64,000 nt of DNA from Devosia litorisediminis (lineage in GTDB: Bacteria > Pseudomonadota > Alphaproteobacteria > Rhizobiales > Devosiaceae), in the NCBI RefSeq assembly GCF_018334155.1, contig NZ_JAGXTP010000001.1, positions 1,426,001 to 1,490,000 of the forward strand, given 5' to 3'. Numbering within the stretch: the first letter of the stretch is position 1; each line of letters begins with the position of its first letter. Shown in pieces: positions 18,110 through 27,115 of the stretch. A model generated the notes under the pieces. It was not told where the DNA came from. It ran no database searches and saw only the letters and a program-made list of their open reading frames with translations. The position numbers and the translations under genes are program-made.

Positions 18110-19125
18110 GTTTGACCCGCGGCCCTCGGATAGCGCTTGGCGCCGGGCTGTGGGCGCTATTGCTGGCGAGCGTGGTGTTGGCGGTGACCTTTGGGCCCGC
18201 CGATATAGCGCCGCAGGAGGTCTGGCAGACCATTGGCAACCATTTCGGCTTGCCGATGGACAGTCCGGTGACGCGGCTGCGCGATGCGATCATCTGGGAA
18301 TTGCGGCTGCCACGCGTACTGGTTGCCGCCGGGATTGGCGCGGGGCTGGCGCTATGTGGCGCCATCATGCAGGCGCTGACCCGCAATCCGCTGGCGGATC
18401 CCTATCTGCTGGGCCTTTCGTCCGGTGCCTCGTTCGGGGCCGTGGTGTTTTTGCTAGCCGGGGCGGCCTTGCTGATGCCGATCGGGGCGTTTCTGGGTGC
18501 CGGGGCCGCCATGGCGCTGACGTTACTGATCACAAGGCTTCTGGGTGGCGCCACGCCGTCGCGGGCCATTCTGGCGGGCATTGCCATTTCAGCGCTGGCG
18601 GCAGCAGGAACATCCTTTTTGATCTTCTGGTCGGCGACGGGTGATTCCTATCGTGAAATCCTGAGCTGGTTGATGGGCTCGCTCAGTGGCACTGGTTGGG
18701 GTGATGCGGGCATTGTCCTGAGCGCCGTCGTGCTGCTCGGTGTGCCGATGCTGATGAGTGGCCGCTCGCTTGATGCCTTTGCCTTTGGTGACGCGGCGGC
18801 GGCGACGCTGGGGATCGATGTGGCCCAGTTGCGCTGGGTGCTGCTGGGTGCCACGGCGCTGCTGACCGGTGCGCTCGTTGCCATTGGCGGCGCGATCGGT
18901 TTTGTGGGCCTGATCATTCCTCATGTGGTGCGCCTGGGGACCGGTTCGCGCCATCGGGTGCTGTTGCCGGTGACCATGCTGGTGGGTGCCATCTTCATGG
19001 TGTGGACCGATACCGCAGCGCGCAGCCTGTTCTCGCCGCGTGAATTGCCGGTGGGGATCATCACCGCTCTACTGGGCGCGCCGATCTTTCTGCTCGTACT
19101 GTTGCGCTATCGGCGGGTGACATGA
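18106..19125 (+). CDS. FecCD/BtuC-type permease of the putative F420-0 ABC transporter
   Basis: A 339-residue inner-membrane permease of the FecCD family with about ten hydrophobic segments. Family motifs are LPRVLVAAGIGAGLALCGAIMQ near 65-85, NPLADPYLLGLSSGASFGA, and GFVGLIIPHVVRLGTG toward the end, the last being the coupling region that meets the ATPase. The start is ATG 18106, overlapping the binding-protein stop by ATGA. Its stop overlaps the ATPase start the same way. Substrate is inferred from cofE and fgd in the same operon. Confidence 0.85.
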   Translation: MSLTRGPRIALGAGLWALLLASVVLAVTFGPADIAPQEVWQTIGNHFGLPMDSPVTRLRDAIIWELRLPRVLVAAGIGAGLALCGAIMQALTRNPLADPYLLGLSSGASFGAVVFLLAGAALLMPIGAFLGAGAAMALTLLITRLLGGATPSRAILAGIAISALAAAGTSFLIFWSATGDSYREILSWLMGSLSGTGWGDAGIVLSAVVLLGVPMLMSGRSLDAFAFGDAAAATLGIDVAQLRWVLLGATALLTGALVAIGGAIGFVGLIIPHVVRLGTGSRHRVLLPVTMLVGAIFMVWTDTAARSLFSPRELPVGIITALLGAPIFLLVLLRYRRVT

Positions 19126-19910
19126 GCGCGGGGCTGGCGTTCAGCGAAGTGGTGGTGCGCGCCGGGCAAAGCACGCTGCTTGATGGCGTCAGCTGTGCAG
19201 CGCGCGCAGGCCGATTGACCGGTCTGATTGGTCCCAATGGCGCCGGGAAATCGACATTAATGCGGGCGGCTCTGGGGCTCGTTGCCATGGATAGCGGTTC
19301 AATTCGCTTTGGTGACGCTGATCTGCCTGCCATGGCGCGGCGGGATCGGGCGCAAATGAGCGCGTTCGTCGAACAGAGCGGCGCGAGCGAGGTGCATCTG
19401 AGTGCCCGCGAAGTGGTGATGCTGGGCCGTATTCCGTTTCAATCGCTCTGGCAATCAACGGCGGGCCCGCAGGATGATGCCGCAGCCGATGCGGCGCTGG
19501 CTGCCGTGGGCATGACCGGCTTTGCCGAGCGGCAATACCAGACGCTTTCGGGTGGCGAACAACAGCGTCTGCAGGTGGCGCGAGCCTTGGCCCAGCAGCC
19601 GCAATTGCTGATTCTGGATGAGCCCACCAATCACCTTGATGTGCATGCGCAATTGAGCATTCTCAACCTGCTGCGGCAGCGGGCGCAGGCCGGCGCGACG
19701 GTTTTGCTGGCGTTGCATGATCTCAATCTGGCGGCAGCGTTCTGTGACGAGCTGGTGGTCCTCCATCACGGCCGGCAAGTGGCTCAGGGTTCACCCCAGG
19801 CGGTGTTGACCCCTGCCCTGCTGGCCGATGTCTATGCCGTCAAGGCGAGCGTTCTGGCGCATCCGCATTCAGGACGGCCGATGATTGCCTATGATCTGCC
19901 ATCTGATTGA
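19122..19910 (+). CDS. ATP-binding protein of the putative F420-0 ABC transporter
   Basis: A 262-residue FepC/BtuD-type ATPase. Walker A is GPNGAGKST, the Q-loop lies in FVEQSG, the signature reads LSGGEQQR, Walker B is LLILDEPTNHLD, and the H-loop is LALHDL. It is the last gene of the five-gene run fgd-cofE-binding protein-permease-ATPase, joined to the permease by an ATGA overlap. A 97-nt gap with its own promoter and operator separates it from the next oxidoreductase. Confidence 0.88.
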   Translation: MSAGLAFSEVVVRAGQSTLLDGVSCAARAGRLTGLIGPNGAGKSTLMRAALGLVAMDSGSIRFGDADLPAMARRDRAQMSAFVEQSGASEVHLSAREVVMLGRIPFQSLWQSTAGPQDDAAADAALAAVGMTGFAERQYQTLSGGEQQRLQVARALAQQPQLLILDEPTNHLDVHAQLSILNLLRQRAQAGATVLLALHDLNLAAAFCDELVVLHHGRQVAQGSPQAVLTPALLADVYAVKASVLAHPHSGRPMIAYDLPSD

Positions 19911-19930
19911 GGGACGTTGCGCAAATGCGA

Positions 19931-19959
19931 TTGACATTAGCGTCGGCCCCGACCAAAAT
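19931..19959 (+). promoter_or_regulatory. Sigma-70-type promoter of the second F420-type oxidoreductase
   Basis: A perfect -35 TTGACA at 19931-19936 is followed after 17 nt by CAAAAT at 19954-19959, four of six -10 bases. Transcription would begin near 19966, inside the operator at 19960-19977. Such an overlap is the usual geometry for repression. Confidence 0.55.
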
Positions 19960-19977
19960 TTTGATCAGCTGGTCAAA
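19960..19977. promoter_or_regulatory. Putative operator 2 of the F420 island
   Basis: TTTGATCAGCTGGTCAAA is an 18-nt inverted repeat matching operator 1 (15221-15238) in all arm positions but one (T for C). It begins directly after the -10 of the promoter for the gene at 20008. An additional GACC-AAA half-site lies just upstream at 19951-19957. Confidence 0.65.
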
Positions 19978-20007
19978 TTTCTGATCGATCGATAGTCGGA
20001 GGGCTCT

Positions 20008-21009
20008 ATGGAATTCGGAATCACCTTCAAGGGTTTCATTGAACCCGAACGGGCGCGTTACCTGGTGCGCGCTGCTGAATATGCTGGCTTCACCTATTGC
20101 TGGTTCTACGATTCACACATTCTGTGGCGCGACTGTTACGCCGCCATTGCCATGTGCATGGAACACACAACCGATATGCGGTTTGGTCCGCTGGTGACCA
20201 ATCCCGATGTGCGCGACTGGTCGGTGGCCGCGTCGCTGTTCGGTTCGCTGTCCAAGCAGAGTGGCGGACGCTTTGATCTGGCTGTTGGTCGCGGCGACAG
20301 TTCGCGCCGGGTGATGGGCAAAAAGCCAGCCAAGCTGGCCCGTGTTGCGGAATTCATCGAAAAGACCCGCGCCATGGTTCGCGGCGAGGCTGTCACCTAT
20401 GATGACATCCCCGAGCCCGTCCAGTTCCCGTGGGCCGTTGGCCACGACATGCCGAGCTGGATTGCCGCCTATGGTCCGCTGGCGCTGAAAACCGCCGGTG
20501 AACATGCCGATGGCGTGGTGCTGCAGCTGGCAGATCCCGGGCTATGCAAATGGTTCACGGACCAGTGTCTGGATGCGGGCAAGGCCGCAGGCAAGGATAT
20601 GAGCAATTACCGCTCTATGGCTGCTGCCCCCGCCTATTTCGGCGACAAGGCCCGCGCTATCGAGGCCACGAAGTGGTTCCCCGCCATGGTGGGCAATCAC
20701 GTGGCTGATATTGTCGAAAAATATGGCGCCGACAGCGATCAGGTGCCAGCCAGCCTGACCAGCTATATCGAAAAGCGTCGCGGCTACGACTATTCCAAGC
20801 ATGGTCAGGCCGATAACCCGTTCCTGGATTTCATCACGCCCGACGTGGTGGAGAACTTCTGTGTGCTTGGCGAGCCCGAGGAGCACATTGCCAAGATGCA
20901 TGCGCTCAAGGCTGCGGGCATCACGCAATTCAACATCTATCTCGATAGTGGCGATGAGGAAGAGATCATTGCCGGCTATGGCCGACACGTGATCCCGGCG
21001 TTTCGCTAA
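20008..21009 (+). CDS. LLM-class F420-dependent oxidoreductase
   Basis: A 333-residue luciferase-like monooxygenase-fold protein resembling the family annotated TIGR03842/CPS_4043-type F420-dependent oxidoreductases. Family features are the N-terminal strand MEFGITFKGF, the YDSHILWRD segment at the cofactor pocket, and the LAVGRGDSSRRVMGKKP loop. A strong ribosome site (GGAGGG) lies 7 nt before the ATG. The substrate is unknown. Placement beside an F420H2-generating dehydrogenase, with a shared operator, suggests it consumes F420H2. Cofactor choice between F420 and FMN cannot be proven from sequence. Confidence 0.82.
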   Translation: MEFGITFKGFIEPERARYLVRAAEYAGFTYCWFYDSHILWRDCYAAIAMCMEHTTDMRFGPLVTNPDVRDWSVAASLFGSLSKQSGGRFDLAVGRGDSSRRVMGKKPAKLARVAEFIEKTRAMVRGEAVTYDDIPEPVQFPWAVGHDMPSWIAAYGPLALKTAGEHADGVVLQLADPGLCKWFTDQCLDAGKAAGKDMSNYRSMAAAPAYFGDKARAIEATKWFPAMVGNHVADIVEKYGADSDQVPASLTSYIEKRRGYDYSKHGQADNPFLDFITPDVVENFCVLGEPEEHIAKMHALKAAGITQFNIYLDSGDEEEIIAGYGRHVIPAFR

Positions 21010-21021
21010 CAGGCGGACCGC

Positions 21022-21858
21022 TTAGCGATTGAGGATGGTGCCGGTTACGACGTCAATTCTCATGCCATCGAACGCCGGCGTTATGTGCGCCGGCGTTTCC
21101 GCGTCGAGCCGGGCATAGTCGAGGTCGATATGCATATCGGTCAACACGGCCTGGCGCGGCGCAAAGCGCTCGATCCAGTCCAGCGTTTCGGGCAGGCTGA
21201 GATGGCTGGGGTGCGGCGTGGGCCGCAAGGCATCCACGATCCACAGATCAAGACCGGTCAGGGCGGCGTGGGAGGCATCTGGAAAGCCGGACAGATCGCA
21301 GGAATAGGCAAGTCCAGCAATGCGGAAGCCGAGCGAGTTGATATTGCCGTGCTCCTGCTCAAAGGCGGAAATATCAAGAGTACCGCCCGGACCATCGATG
21401 CTCAGATGCTGGCCTGCCACGATTTCATGGGCATTGAGAATGGGCGGATAGTCGCTGCCCTTGGGGCTGGAAAAGCAATAGCCAAAGGCTTCGCGAATAC
21501 GGTCGCCCGCCGCCTGCGTGAAATAGACATCGACCCGGCGACGATTGTGCAGCGCCAGAACGCGCAGATCATCAATGCCATGGGTGTGGTCGGCATGTTC
21601 GTGGGTATAAAGCACGGCATCAACGCTATCGACGCCGGCATCAAGCAATTGTTCGCGCAGATCGCATCCGGTGTCGATCAATACACGCGTGGGCACCTCG
21701 CTGCCATCGGTCCAACCCTCGATCAGCAGCGAGCAGCGCCGACGCCGGTTGCGGGGTTCGTCAGGGTCGCAGGCGCCCCAGACATTGCCAATGCGCGGCA
21801 CGCCGCCCGATGAGCCGCAGCCCAGAATGGTCGCAATGATCCGTTGCGCGGCCGGCAT
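21022..21858 (-). CDS. MBL-fold metal-dependent hydrolase, PhnP-like
   Basis: A 278-residue metallo-beta-lactamase-fold protein. The metal motif HEHADH lies near residue 87, a tight GCGSSGGVPRIG loop is at the start, and late metal ligands lie in SCDLSGF and MHIDLDY. Such proteins sit beside tatD in many alphaproteobacteria and are often annotated as cyclic phosphodiesterases (PhnP). The true substrate is unknown. It is the last gene of the minus-strand run, 3 nt after tatD, and converges on the oxidoreductase at 21009. Confidence 0.85.
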   Translation of the reverse strand: MPAAQRIIATILGCGSSGGVPRIGNVWGACDPDEPRNRRRRCSLLIEGWTDGSEVPTRVLIDTGCDLREQLLDAGVDSVDAVLYTHEHADHTHGIDDLRVLALHNRRRVDVYFTQAAGDRIREAFGYCFSSPKGSDYPPILNAHEIVAGQHLSIDGPGGTLDISAFEQEHGNINSLGFRIAGLAYSCDLSGFPDASHAALTGLDLWIVDALRPTPHPSHLSLPETLDWIERFAPRQAVLTDMHIDLDYARLDAETPAHITPAFDGMRIDVVTGTILNR

Positions 21859-21861
21859 GGG

Positions 21862-22641
21862 TCAGGCCAGTCCGGTTTTTGAGAATAGACGCGCGAAGTT
21901 GGCGGTCGTCTCGGCGCCGAGTTGTTCAAGGCTGACACCGCGCACCTCGGCGACCTTTTCAGCTGTGTAACGGACAAAGCTGGGCTCGTTGGATTGGCCG
22001 CGATGCGGAATGGGCGCCAGATAGGGAGCATCGGTTTCGACCAGATAGCGATTAGCTGGCACGAATTTGGCGACGTCACGAATTTCTTCGGCGTTCTTGA
22101 AGGTGATGATGCCCGAGAAGGAGATATAGCCACCCAGATCCAGCGCGGTTCGGGCGAGATCCGTGCCGGCGGTAAAGCAGTGCAGCAGGAAGGGGAATGC
22201 CCCCTGCCCGCTTTCGTCCTTGAGGATCGCCGCAATGTCGTCGTCGCACTTGCGGCTGTGGATAACCAGTGGAAGACCGGTAATGCGCGCAGCGGCAATA
22301 TGACGACGCAGCCCGGTGGCCTGAGCCTGGCGCGGGGCGTTGTCATAGAAGTAGTCCAGGCCGGCCTCCCCGATGGCAACGCAGCGTGGGTGGGCCGAAA
22401 GCCGCACCAGATCGTCGGTCTGGATGTGCAGCTCTTCATCGGCGTGGTGCGGGTGGGTGCCGACGGAGCACCAGACATTGTCGAAGCGTTCGGCCAGTGC
22501 GATGTATGTGGAGAACTTTTCCACATGTGTGGATATCGTGACCATTCCGGTGACGCCGGCGGCGGCGGCACGCGCCATCACACCGTCGATGTCATTGGTC
22601 AGGGCTTCGAAGTCCAGATGGCAGTGGCTGTCGATCAACAT
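21862..22641 (-). CDS. tatD: TatD family metal-dependent hydrolase/DNase
   Basis: A 259-residue amidohydrolase-fold enzyme with 3'-5' exonuclease/DNase activity in studied members. The metal ligands H6 and H8 (MLIDSHCHLDFE) are present, as are GEAGLDYFYD, PLVIHSRKCDDD and LVETDAPYLAP. Position between metG (3 nt) and the MBL-fold gene (3 nt) is a conserved operon in this class. Length is normal. Confidence 0.93.
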   Translation of the reverse strand: MLIDSHCHLDFEALTNDIDGVMARAAAAGVTGMVTISTHVEKFSTYIALAERFDNVWCSVGTHPHHADEELHIQTDDLVRLSAHPRCVAIGEAGLDYFYDNAPRQAQATGLRRHIAAARITGLPLVIHSRKCDDDIAAILKDESGQGAFPFLLHCFTAGTDLARTALDLGGYISFSGIITFKNAEEIRDVAKFVPANRYLVETDAPYLAPIPHRGQSNEPSFVRYTAEKVAEVRGVSLEQLGAETTANFARLFSKTGLA

Positions 22642-22644
22642 GGC

Positions 22645-24195
22645 CTAGTCTGCCTTGCGCTCGATGCGGGCAAAAACGCCCTGCGGTGCCGGCAGTTCGG
22701 TGCCAGGCTGCAGCTTGTTGTGCTCCAGCGCATGGGCCAGCAGGCGCTCGCCCTGGGGCACCATCAACTGGTCGAGCAGGCGCTCGGCCGAAGCCGGCAC
22801 GAAGGCAAGCATGGGAATGGTCAGGCGGCGTACGGTGTCGGCCGTGACGTAGAGTACCGTGGCCATGCGCTCTGGATCCGTCTTCTTGAGAGCCCAGGGT
22901 TCCTGGCCGGCAAAGTAGTTATTGGCCGAGCTCAACGCCGCGACGATGGCGCCGCTCGCCTCATGCACCAATTGCTCGTCCATGGCCTTGCGGGCCTGTT
23001 CGATGGCGGCGTCGACTTCCTGGATCAGCTCAAGATCGGCCGGGGTCATGTCACCGAAGCTGGGGACCTTGGCGTCGCAATTCTTGTTGATCATCGACAG
23101 CGAGCGCTGCGCCAGATTGCCCAGATTGTTGGCAAGGTCGGCATTGACGCGGTTCACCAGCTTGTCGCGGCTATAGTCGCCATCCTGACCGAAGGAGACT
23201 TCGCGCAGCAGGAAATAACGCAGCGCGTCCGGGCCAAACTCCTCGATCAGCACGAAAGGATCGATCACATTGCCCAGTGACTTGCTCATCTTCTGGCCGT
23301 CCACGGTAAGGAAGCCATGGGCAAAGACGCGATGGGGGACGTCGATGCCGGCGCTCATCAGGAAAGCGGGCCAGTAGACCGTGTGGAAGCGGATGATGTC
23401 CTTGCCGATCACATGCAGATCGGCGGGCCAGAATTTCTTGAACAGTTCGGCGGCTTCATCGGGGAAACCCAGACCACTGATATAATTGGTCAGCGCATCG
23501 ACCCAGACATACATGACGTGGCCGGGGGCATCGGGCACCGGAATGCCCCAGTCAAAGGTGGTGCGCGAGATCGAGAGATCCTTCAGTCCGCCTTTGACGA
23601 AGGAAATGATCTCGTTGCGGCGCTCTTTGGGCGCGATGAAATCGGGGTTGGACTCATAGAGTGCCAGCAACTTGTCCTGATAGGCGGACAGGCGGAAGAA
23701 ATAGGTTGGCTCCTCTACCCATTCGACCTGGGCGCCCGAGGGGGCAAAGCGCTTGCCATCCTTCTCGGTCAGTTCGTCTTCGTCGAAATAGGCCTCGTCC
23801 CGCACGGAGTACCAGCCCTTGTAGGTGGACTGGAAGATGTCGCCATTGTGAGACGCCGCCATCTTTTGCCAGATGGCCTGGCTGGACTGGTGGTGGCGCT
23901 CTTCGGTAGTGCGGATGAAGTCGTCATTGGAGACGTTGAGCTTACCGGCCAGTTTCTTGAACTCGGCAGCATTTCTATCCGCCAGTTCGCGCGGCGTGAT
24001 GTCCTGCGCAGCGGCCGTCTGGACCATCTTGATGCCGTGCTCGTCGGTACCGGTCAGGAAATAGACCTCACGGCCTTCAAGCCGCTTGAAACGGGCAATC
24101 GCGTCGGTCGCAATCATCTCGTAGGCGTGGCCGATATGGGGCACGCCATTGGGATAGGAAATCGCGGTCGTGACGTAAAAGGGCTTTGAGGTCAT
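22645..24195 (-). CDS. metG: Methionine-tRNA ligase
   Basis: A 516-residue class I aminoacyl-tRNA synthetase charging tRNA-Met. HIGH is at residues 20-23 (PHIGHAYE), KMSKS is present in [12 protein letters not shown], and an anticodon-binding helical domain follows. The zinc-knuckle cysteines of the E. coli-type enzyme are absent, as in the shorter form found in rhizobia. There is no C-terminal tRNA-binding EMAP-like domain. The start overlaps the holB stop by four bases. Confidence 0.97.
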   Translation of the reverse strand: MTSKPFYVTTAISYPNGVPHIGHAYEMIATDAIARFKRLEGREVYFLTGTDEHGIKMVQTAAAQDITPRELADRNAAEFKKLAGKLNVSNDDFIRTTEERHHQSSQAIWQKMAASHNGDIFQSTYKGWYSVRDEAYFDEDELTEKDGKRFAPSGAQVEWVEEPTYFFRLSAYQDKLLALYESNPDFIAPKERRNEIISFVKGGLKDLSISRTTFDWGIPVPDAPGHVMYVWVDALTNYISGLGFPDEAAELFKKFWPADLHVIGKDIIRFHTVYWPAFLMSAGIDVPHRVFAHGFLTVDGQKMSKSLGNVIDPFVLIEEFGPDALRYFLLREVSFGQDGDYSRDKLVNRVNADLANNLGNLAQRSLSMINKNCDAKVPSFGDMTPADLELIQEVDAAIEQARKAMDEQLVHEASGAIVAALSSANNYFAGQEPWALKKTDPERMATVLYVTADTVRRLTIPMLAFVPASAERLLDQLMVPQGERLLAHALEHNKLQPGTELPAPQGVFARIERKAD

Positions 24196-25220
24196 TGGGT
24201 CTCGGCAGAAATGGGGATGGTCGTGGACACATGCTTCCTGATCGCATCGAAGATGGCGATGAGGGTCTGTTTCATGTCCAGATTGATCGCATCAGCATCG
24301 GCTAACAGGCTGTGGGCCTTGTCCCATAGCTCGTTGGCCGAGGCAAGGCGCATCCGCGCACCGGGCTGCATGGCGGCGTTGCGGGCTTCATCGGCAATCC
24401 AGTCGTCGAGCATTTCGCGGGCGAAGGACAGTTCGGGACTTTGCGCATCGGCGCCCAGCGTTTCGGCCAGTTTGAAAGCGACGCCGGGCGCATGTTCGCC
24501 CGGATTGCTCAGCCAGGTTTGCAGCGCCCCCAGTGCAGAATCCTTGCCCAGAGCCAGGGTTTCAAAGGCACGCCGTGGGCGGCCCCCTGACAGGGCGATG
24601 GCGCGATCAAGCTCATCGGCGGCCAGCGTGGCGTCGTGTTCACTCAGGATGGCGCGCACTTCATCGGCGGCAACGGGTCTGAGCGCCAGATTGTGGCAGC
24701 GCGACTTGATCGTGGGCAGCAATTGGCCGGGCCGGTGCGACACCAGCAGGAAGGTGGTGTCGGCCGGTGGTTCCTCAAGCGTCTTGAGCAGCGCATTGGC
24801 GGCTGACGGGTTGCAGTCATCAATGCTGTCAATGATGGCGACGCGGTGCCCTGCCCTGCCCCGGGTGTGATGCAGGCGGTCGCGCAGGCTGCGAATGTCC
24901 TCGACGCGGATGACAGTGTAGTAGCTCTTGGCGTCCTTGGGCCGGCGCCGCAGCAGGAAGATATTGGGGTGCGATAGCGCGGCGACCTGTTCCTCGACGC
25001 GATGGGCTGGCTCGTCGCCCGTGGCCGTCAGAATGGCGGCAGCGAGTTCGAAGGCGAAAGTTGCCTTGCCGATACCCATGGGGCCGTGCAGCAGAATGGC
25101 ACCGGGCAGACGGCGATCGGTGATTTGGCTGGTAATGGCGGTACGGGCGGCATCATGGCCGCGGGCCTTCTGGCGGCGCTCGGGGGCCAGAACGTCATCA
25201 AGGGCATTGGGGTCCGTCAC
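24192..25220 (-). CDS. holB: DNA polymerase III subunit delta'
   Basis: The 342-residue delta' subunit of the clamp loader, which helps open and load the sliding clamp. The AAA+ core has a P-loop-like [10 protein letters not shown], the helix [12 protein letters not shown], and sensor-type [15 protein letters not shown], where the SRC motif supplies the arginine finger. Its position between tmk and metG with ATGA overlaps on both sides is the standard tmk-holB order. Confidence 0.94.
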   Translation of the reverse strand: MTDPNALDDVLAPERRQKARGHDAARTAITSQITDRRLPGAILLHGPMGIGKATFAFELAAAILTATGDEPAHRVEEQVAALSHPNIFLLRRRPKDAKSYYTVIRVEDIRSLRDRLHHTRGRAGHRVAIIDSIDDCNPSAANALLKTLEEPPADTTFLLVSHRPGQLLPTIKSRCHNLALRPVAADEVRAILSEHDATLAADELDRAIALSGGRPRRAFETLALGKDSALGALQTWLSNPGEHAPGVAFKLAETLGADAQSPELSFAREMLDDWIADEARNAAMQPGARMRLASANELWDKAHSLLADADAINLDMKQTLIAIFDAIRKHVSTTIPISAETQ

Positions 25221-25903
25221 GCCTGCGACCCGGCGAGCAGTTCGGGAAAGCGCTGGCTGACGGCTTCCCAGATAGCGGCCTCAAGGGCTTCTTCATTCTG
25301 GGCGGCGGAAATGACGATGCAGCGATCCGGGTTGGCCCTGGCGATAGCGAGGAAACCGTCGCGCAGGCGAATATGCCAGTCGAGCTCTTCCTTTTCGAAG
25401 CGATCGCCGGTCAGTGCCAGTCCGTCCTCGACTGCGCGTTCGGCAACCCGCTTGAAGGCAGCTTCGGGATCCATGTCGAGCACGATGGTCAGATCGGGTG
25501 CGTGACCGTCGAGTGCCAGGCTTTCAAGGGCCGCAATGAGCTTGTCGTCCACGCCACCGGTCAGGCCCTGATAGGCGCGGGTGGAATCGTGGAAGCGATC
25601 GGACAACACCCAGACACCATTGGCCAGATTGGGGGCGATCAGTTGGTTGACGTGATCCAGCCGGGCAGCCGCAAACAGCACAGCTTCGGCCCCTGCCCCC
25701 CAGCTTTCCGAGCGTCCCTGCAGAATGAAGGAGCGGATGGCCTCGGCCTTGGGCGTACCGCCCGGCTCGCGGGTGCGCACGGCCTGCACAGAATGCTGTT
25801 GCAGATTTTGCAGCAGGCGCTTGACCTGCGTGGACTTGCCGACGCCTTCACCACCCTCAAAGGTGATGAAGCGGGCACGATTGGCTTTGGGCGATTCGAG
25901 CAT
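25217..25903 (-). CDS. tmk: Thymidylate kinase
   Basis: Phosphorylates dTMP to dTDP for DNA synthesis. The 228-residue protein has the P-loop GGEGVGKST near residue 17, the REPGGT motif, and the DRFHDSTRAYQG segment that binds dTMP. The lid region lies around 150. It overlaps holB by four bases and starts 21 nt after the carboxypeptidase gene. Length is typical, with a slightly extended N-terminus. Confidence 0.96.
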   Translation of the reverse strand: MLESPKANRARFITFEGGEGVGKSTQVKRLLQNLQQHSVQAVRTREPGGTPKAEAIRSFILQGRSESWGAGAEAVLFAAARLDHVNQLIAPNLANGVWVLSDRFHDSTRAYQGLTGGVDDKLIAALESLALDGHAPDLTIVLDMDPEAAFKRVAERAVEDGLALTGDRFEKEELDWHIRLRDGFLAIARANPDRCIVISAAQNEEALEAAIWEAVSQRFPELLAGSQA

Positions 25904-25924
25904 GATGAGCGTTGTATCCGAGTC

Positions 25925-27070
25925 TCAGAGCCAGCCAAGAGCCAGTTGTCGCAATGCATCGGCCGCCTTGCGGGTGATGCCGCCTTCCAGCACGGTTTCG
26001 GCCGCGTAGAGAGGCGCGACCTGAACCAGCCGGTCGTCACAGAACACGCGCAGTTCAGCGATCTGGTCGCCGGCCAGCACGGGGGGGCGCAACGGTGCAT
26101 TGTACTGCACTTCGGCGCTGAGGCATTTGCGCGAGCCGCGCGGCAGGTAAAGCGCTACCTCGCCGTTACCGATCAGGCCGACACTGCCGCTTTCTCCGCC
26201 ATAGACGCTGGCATAGGCGACAATCGCACCGTCGGCATAAGCGGCGACGCGTTCAAAGGCGCGGGCGCCCCAGGTGATCAGCTTGCGACCTTCTTCGGCG
26301 CGTTGGGACATCGAGGTCAGGCCATGAATGACGCCAATGAGGCGGCGGCCGCCCTCTTTGGTGGAGATGACAGAGCCGTAGCCGGCTGCTTCGGTATGAC
26401 CGGTCTTGAGACCGTCCACGCCAATACCCAGTTCAACCAGCGAGTTGCGATTGCCCTGCTTGATGCCGTTCCACTCCATATCCGGTTCGGAGAAGTAGTG
26501 GTAATATTGGGGATATTCGCGGATCAGATAGCGGGCCAGATCGGCCAGGTCACGTGCGGTTACGCGCATGTCGGGATCGGGCAAGCCGGTAGGATTGGTG
26601 AAATAGGAGCCCGTCAGGCCGATATCCTCGGCCAACTCGTTCATCATCGCGGCAAAGCTGGCTTCCGAGCCGGCAATACCTTCGGCCAGAATGATGGCGG
26701 CGTCGTTGCCCGACTGGATGATCACCGAACGGATCAGGTTCTCGACCGAAATCTTGGAATTGAGTTCGGCGAACATGGTCGAGCCGCCCGAAGAGGCGCC
26801 GCCAGTGCGCCAGGCGTGTTCTGAGACGAAAAACTCATCGGAAAAACTGAGGCGGCCGGTGCGGATCTGATCAAAGACCACCGCTATGGTCATCAGCTTG
26901 GCCATGCTGGCCGGCTCCATGGGCAGGTCAGCATCCTTCTGGAAGATGACGGTGCCGGTCTCATGGTCCATCAGAACGGCAAATTTGGCCTTGGTGTCGA
27001 AAGTGGCCTGCGCCCAAACCGGGGCCGCCATCGCCAGCAGCACTGCCAGTATATATCCGAGCCGTTTCAC
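25925..27070 (-). CDS. dacC: D-alanyl-D-alanine carboxypeptidase (PBP5/6 type)
   Basis: A 381-residue exported DD-carboxypeptidase trimming peptidoglycan pentapeptides. A signal peptide occupies residues 1-20 (cut VWA-QA). The active-site triad of motifs is complete: S55xxK58 (SMAK), SGN (QSGNDAA), and KTG (DGLKTGHTE). A C-terminal beta-rich PBP5 domain follows. An amphipathic membrane anchor may be formed by the last helix (ADALRQLALGWL). The precise paralogue name (dacA/dacC/dacF) is not settled by sequence alone. It lies 45 nt after rlpA. Confidence 0.92.
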   Translation of the reverse strand: MKRLGYILAVLLAMAAPVWAQATFDTKAKFAVLMDHETGTVIFQKDADLPMEPASMAKLMTIAVVFDQIRTGRLSFSDEFFVSEHAWRTGGASSGGSTMFAELNSKISVENLIRSVIIQSGNDAAIILAEGIAGSEASFAAMMNELAEDIGLTGSYFTNPTGLPDPDMRVTARDLADLARYLIREYPQYYHYFSEPDMEWNGIKQGNRNSLVELGIGVDGLKTGHTEAAGYGSVISTKEGGRRLIGVIHGLTSMSQRAEEGRKLITWGARAFERVAAYADGAIVAYASVYGGESGSVGLIGNGEVALYLPRGSRKCLSAEVQYNAPLRPPVLAGDQIAELRVFCDDRLVQVAPLYAAETVLEGGITRKAADALRQLALGWL

Positions 27071-27087
27071 GCGCGCCTATCCCTCCA

Positions 27088-27109
27088 TTGTCGGCCAATT
27101 TGCCGACAA
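27088..27109. repeat. Hairpin between rlpA and dacC
   Basis: TTGTCGGC and GCCGACAA form perfect 8-bp arms around a 6-nt loop in the 45-nt gap between two minus-strand genes. No T tract follows on the minus strand. It may be an mRNA stability or attenuating structure. Confidence 0.4.
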
Positions 27110-27115
27110 ATAGAA

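Noticed and set aside
25373..26824. Plus-strand open frame of about 480 codons across tmk and the carboxypeptidase gene
   Set aside because: It runs antisense through two genes with complete active sites and joins them without sense.
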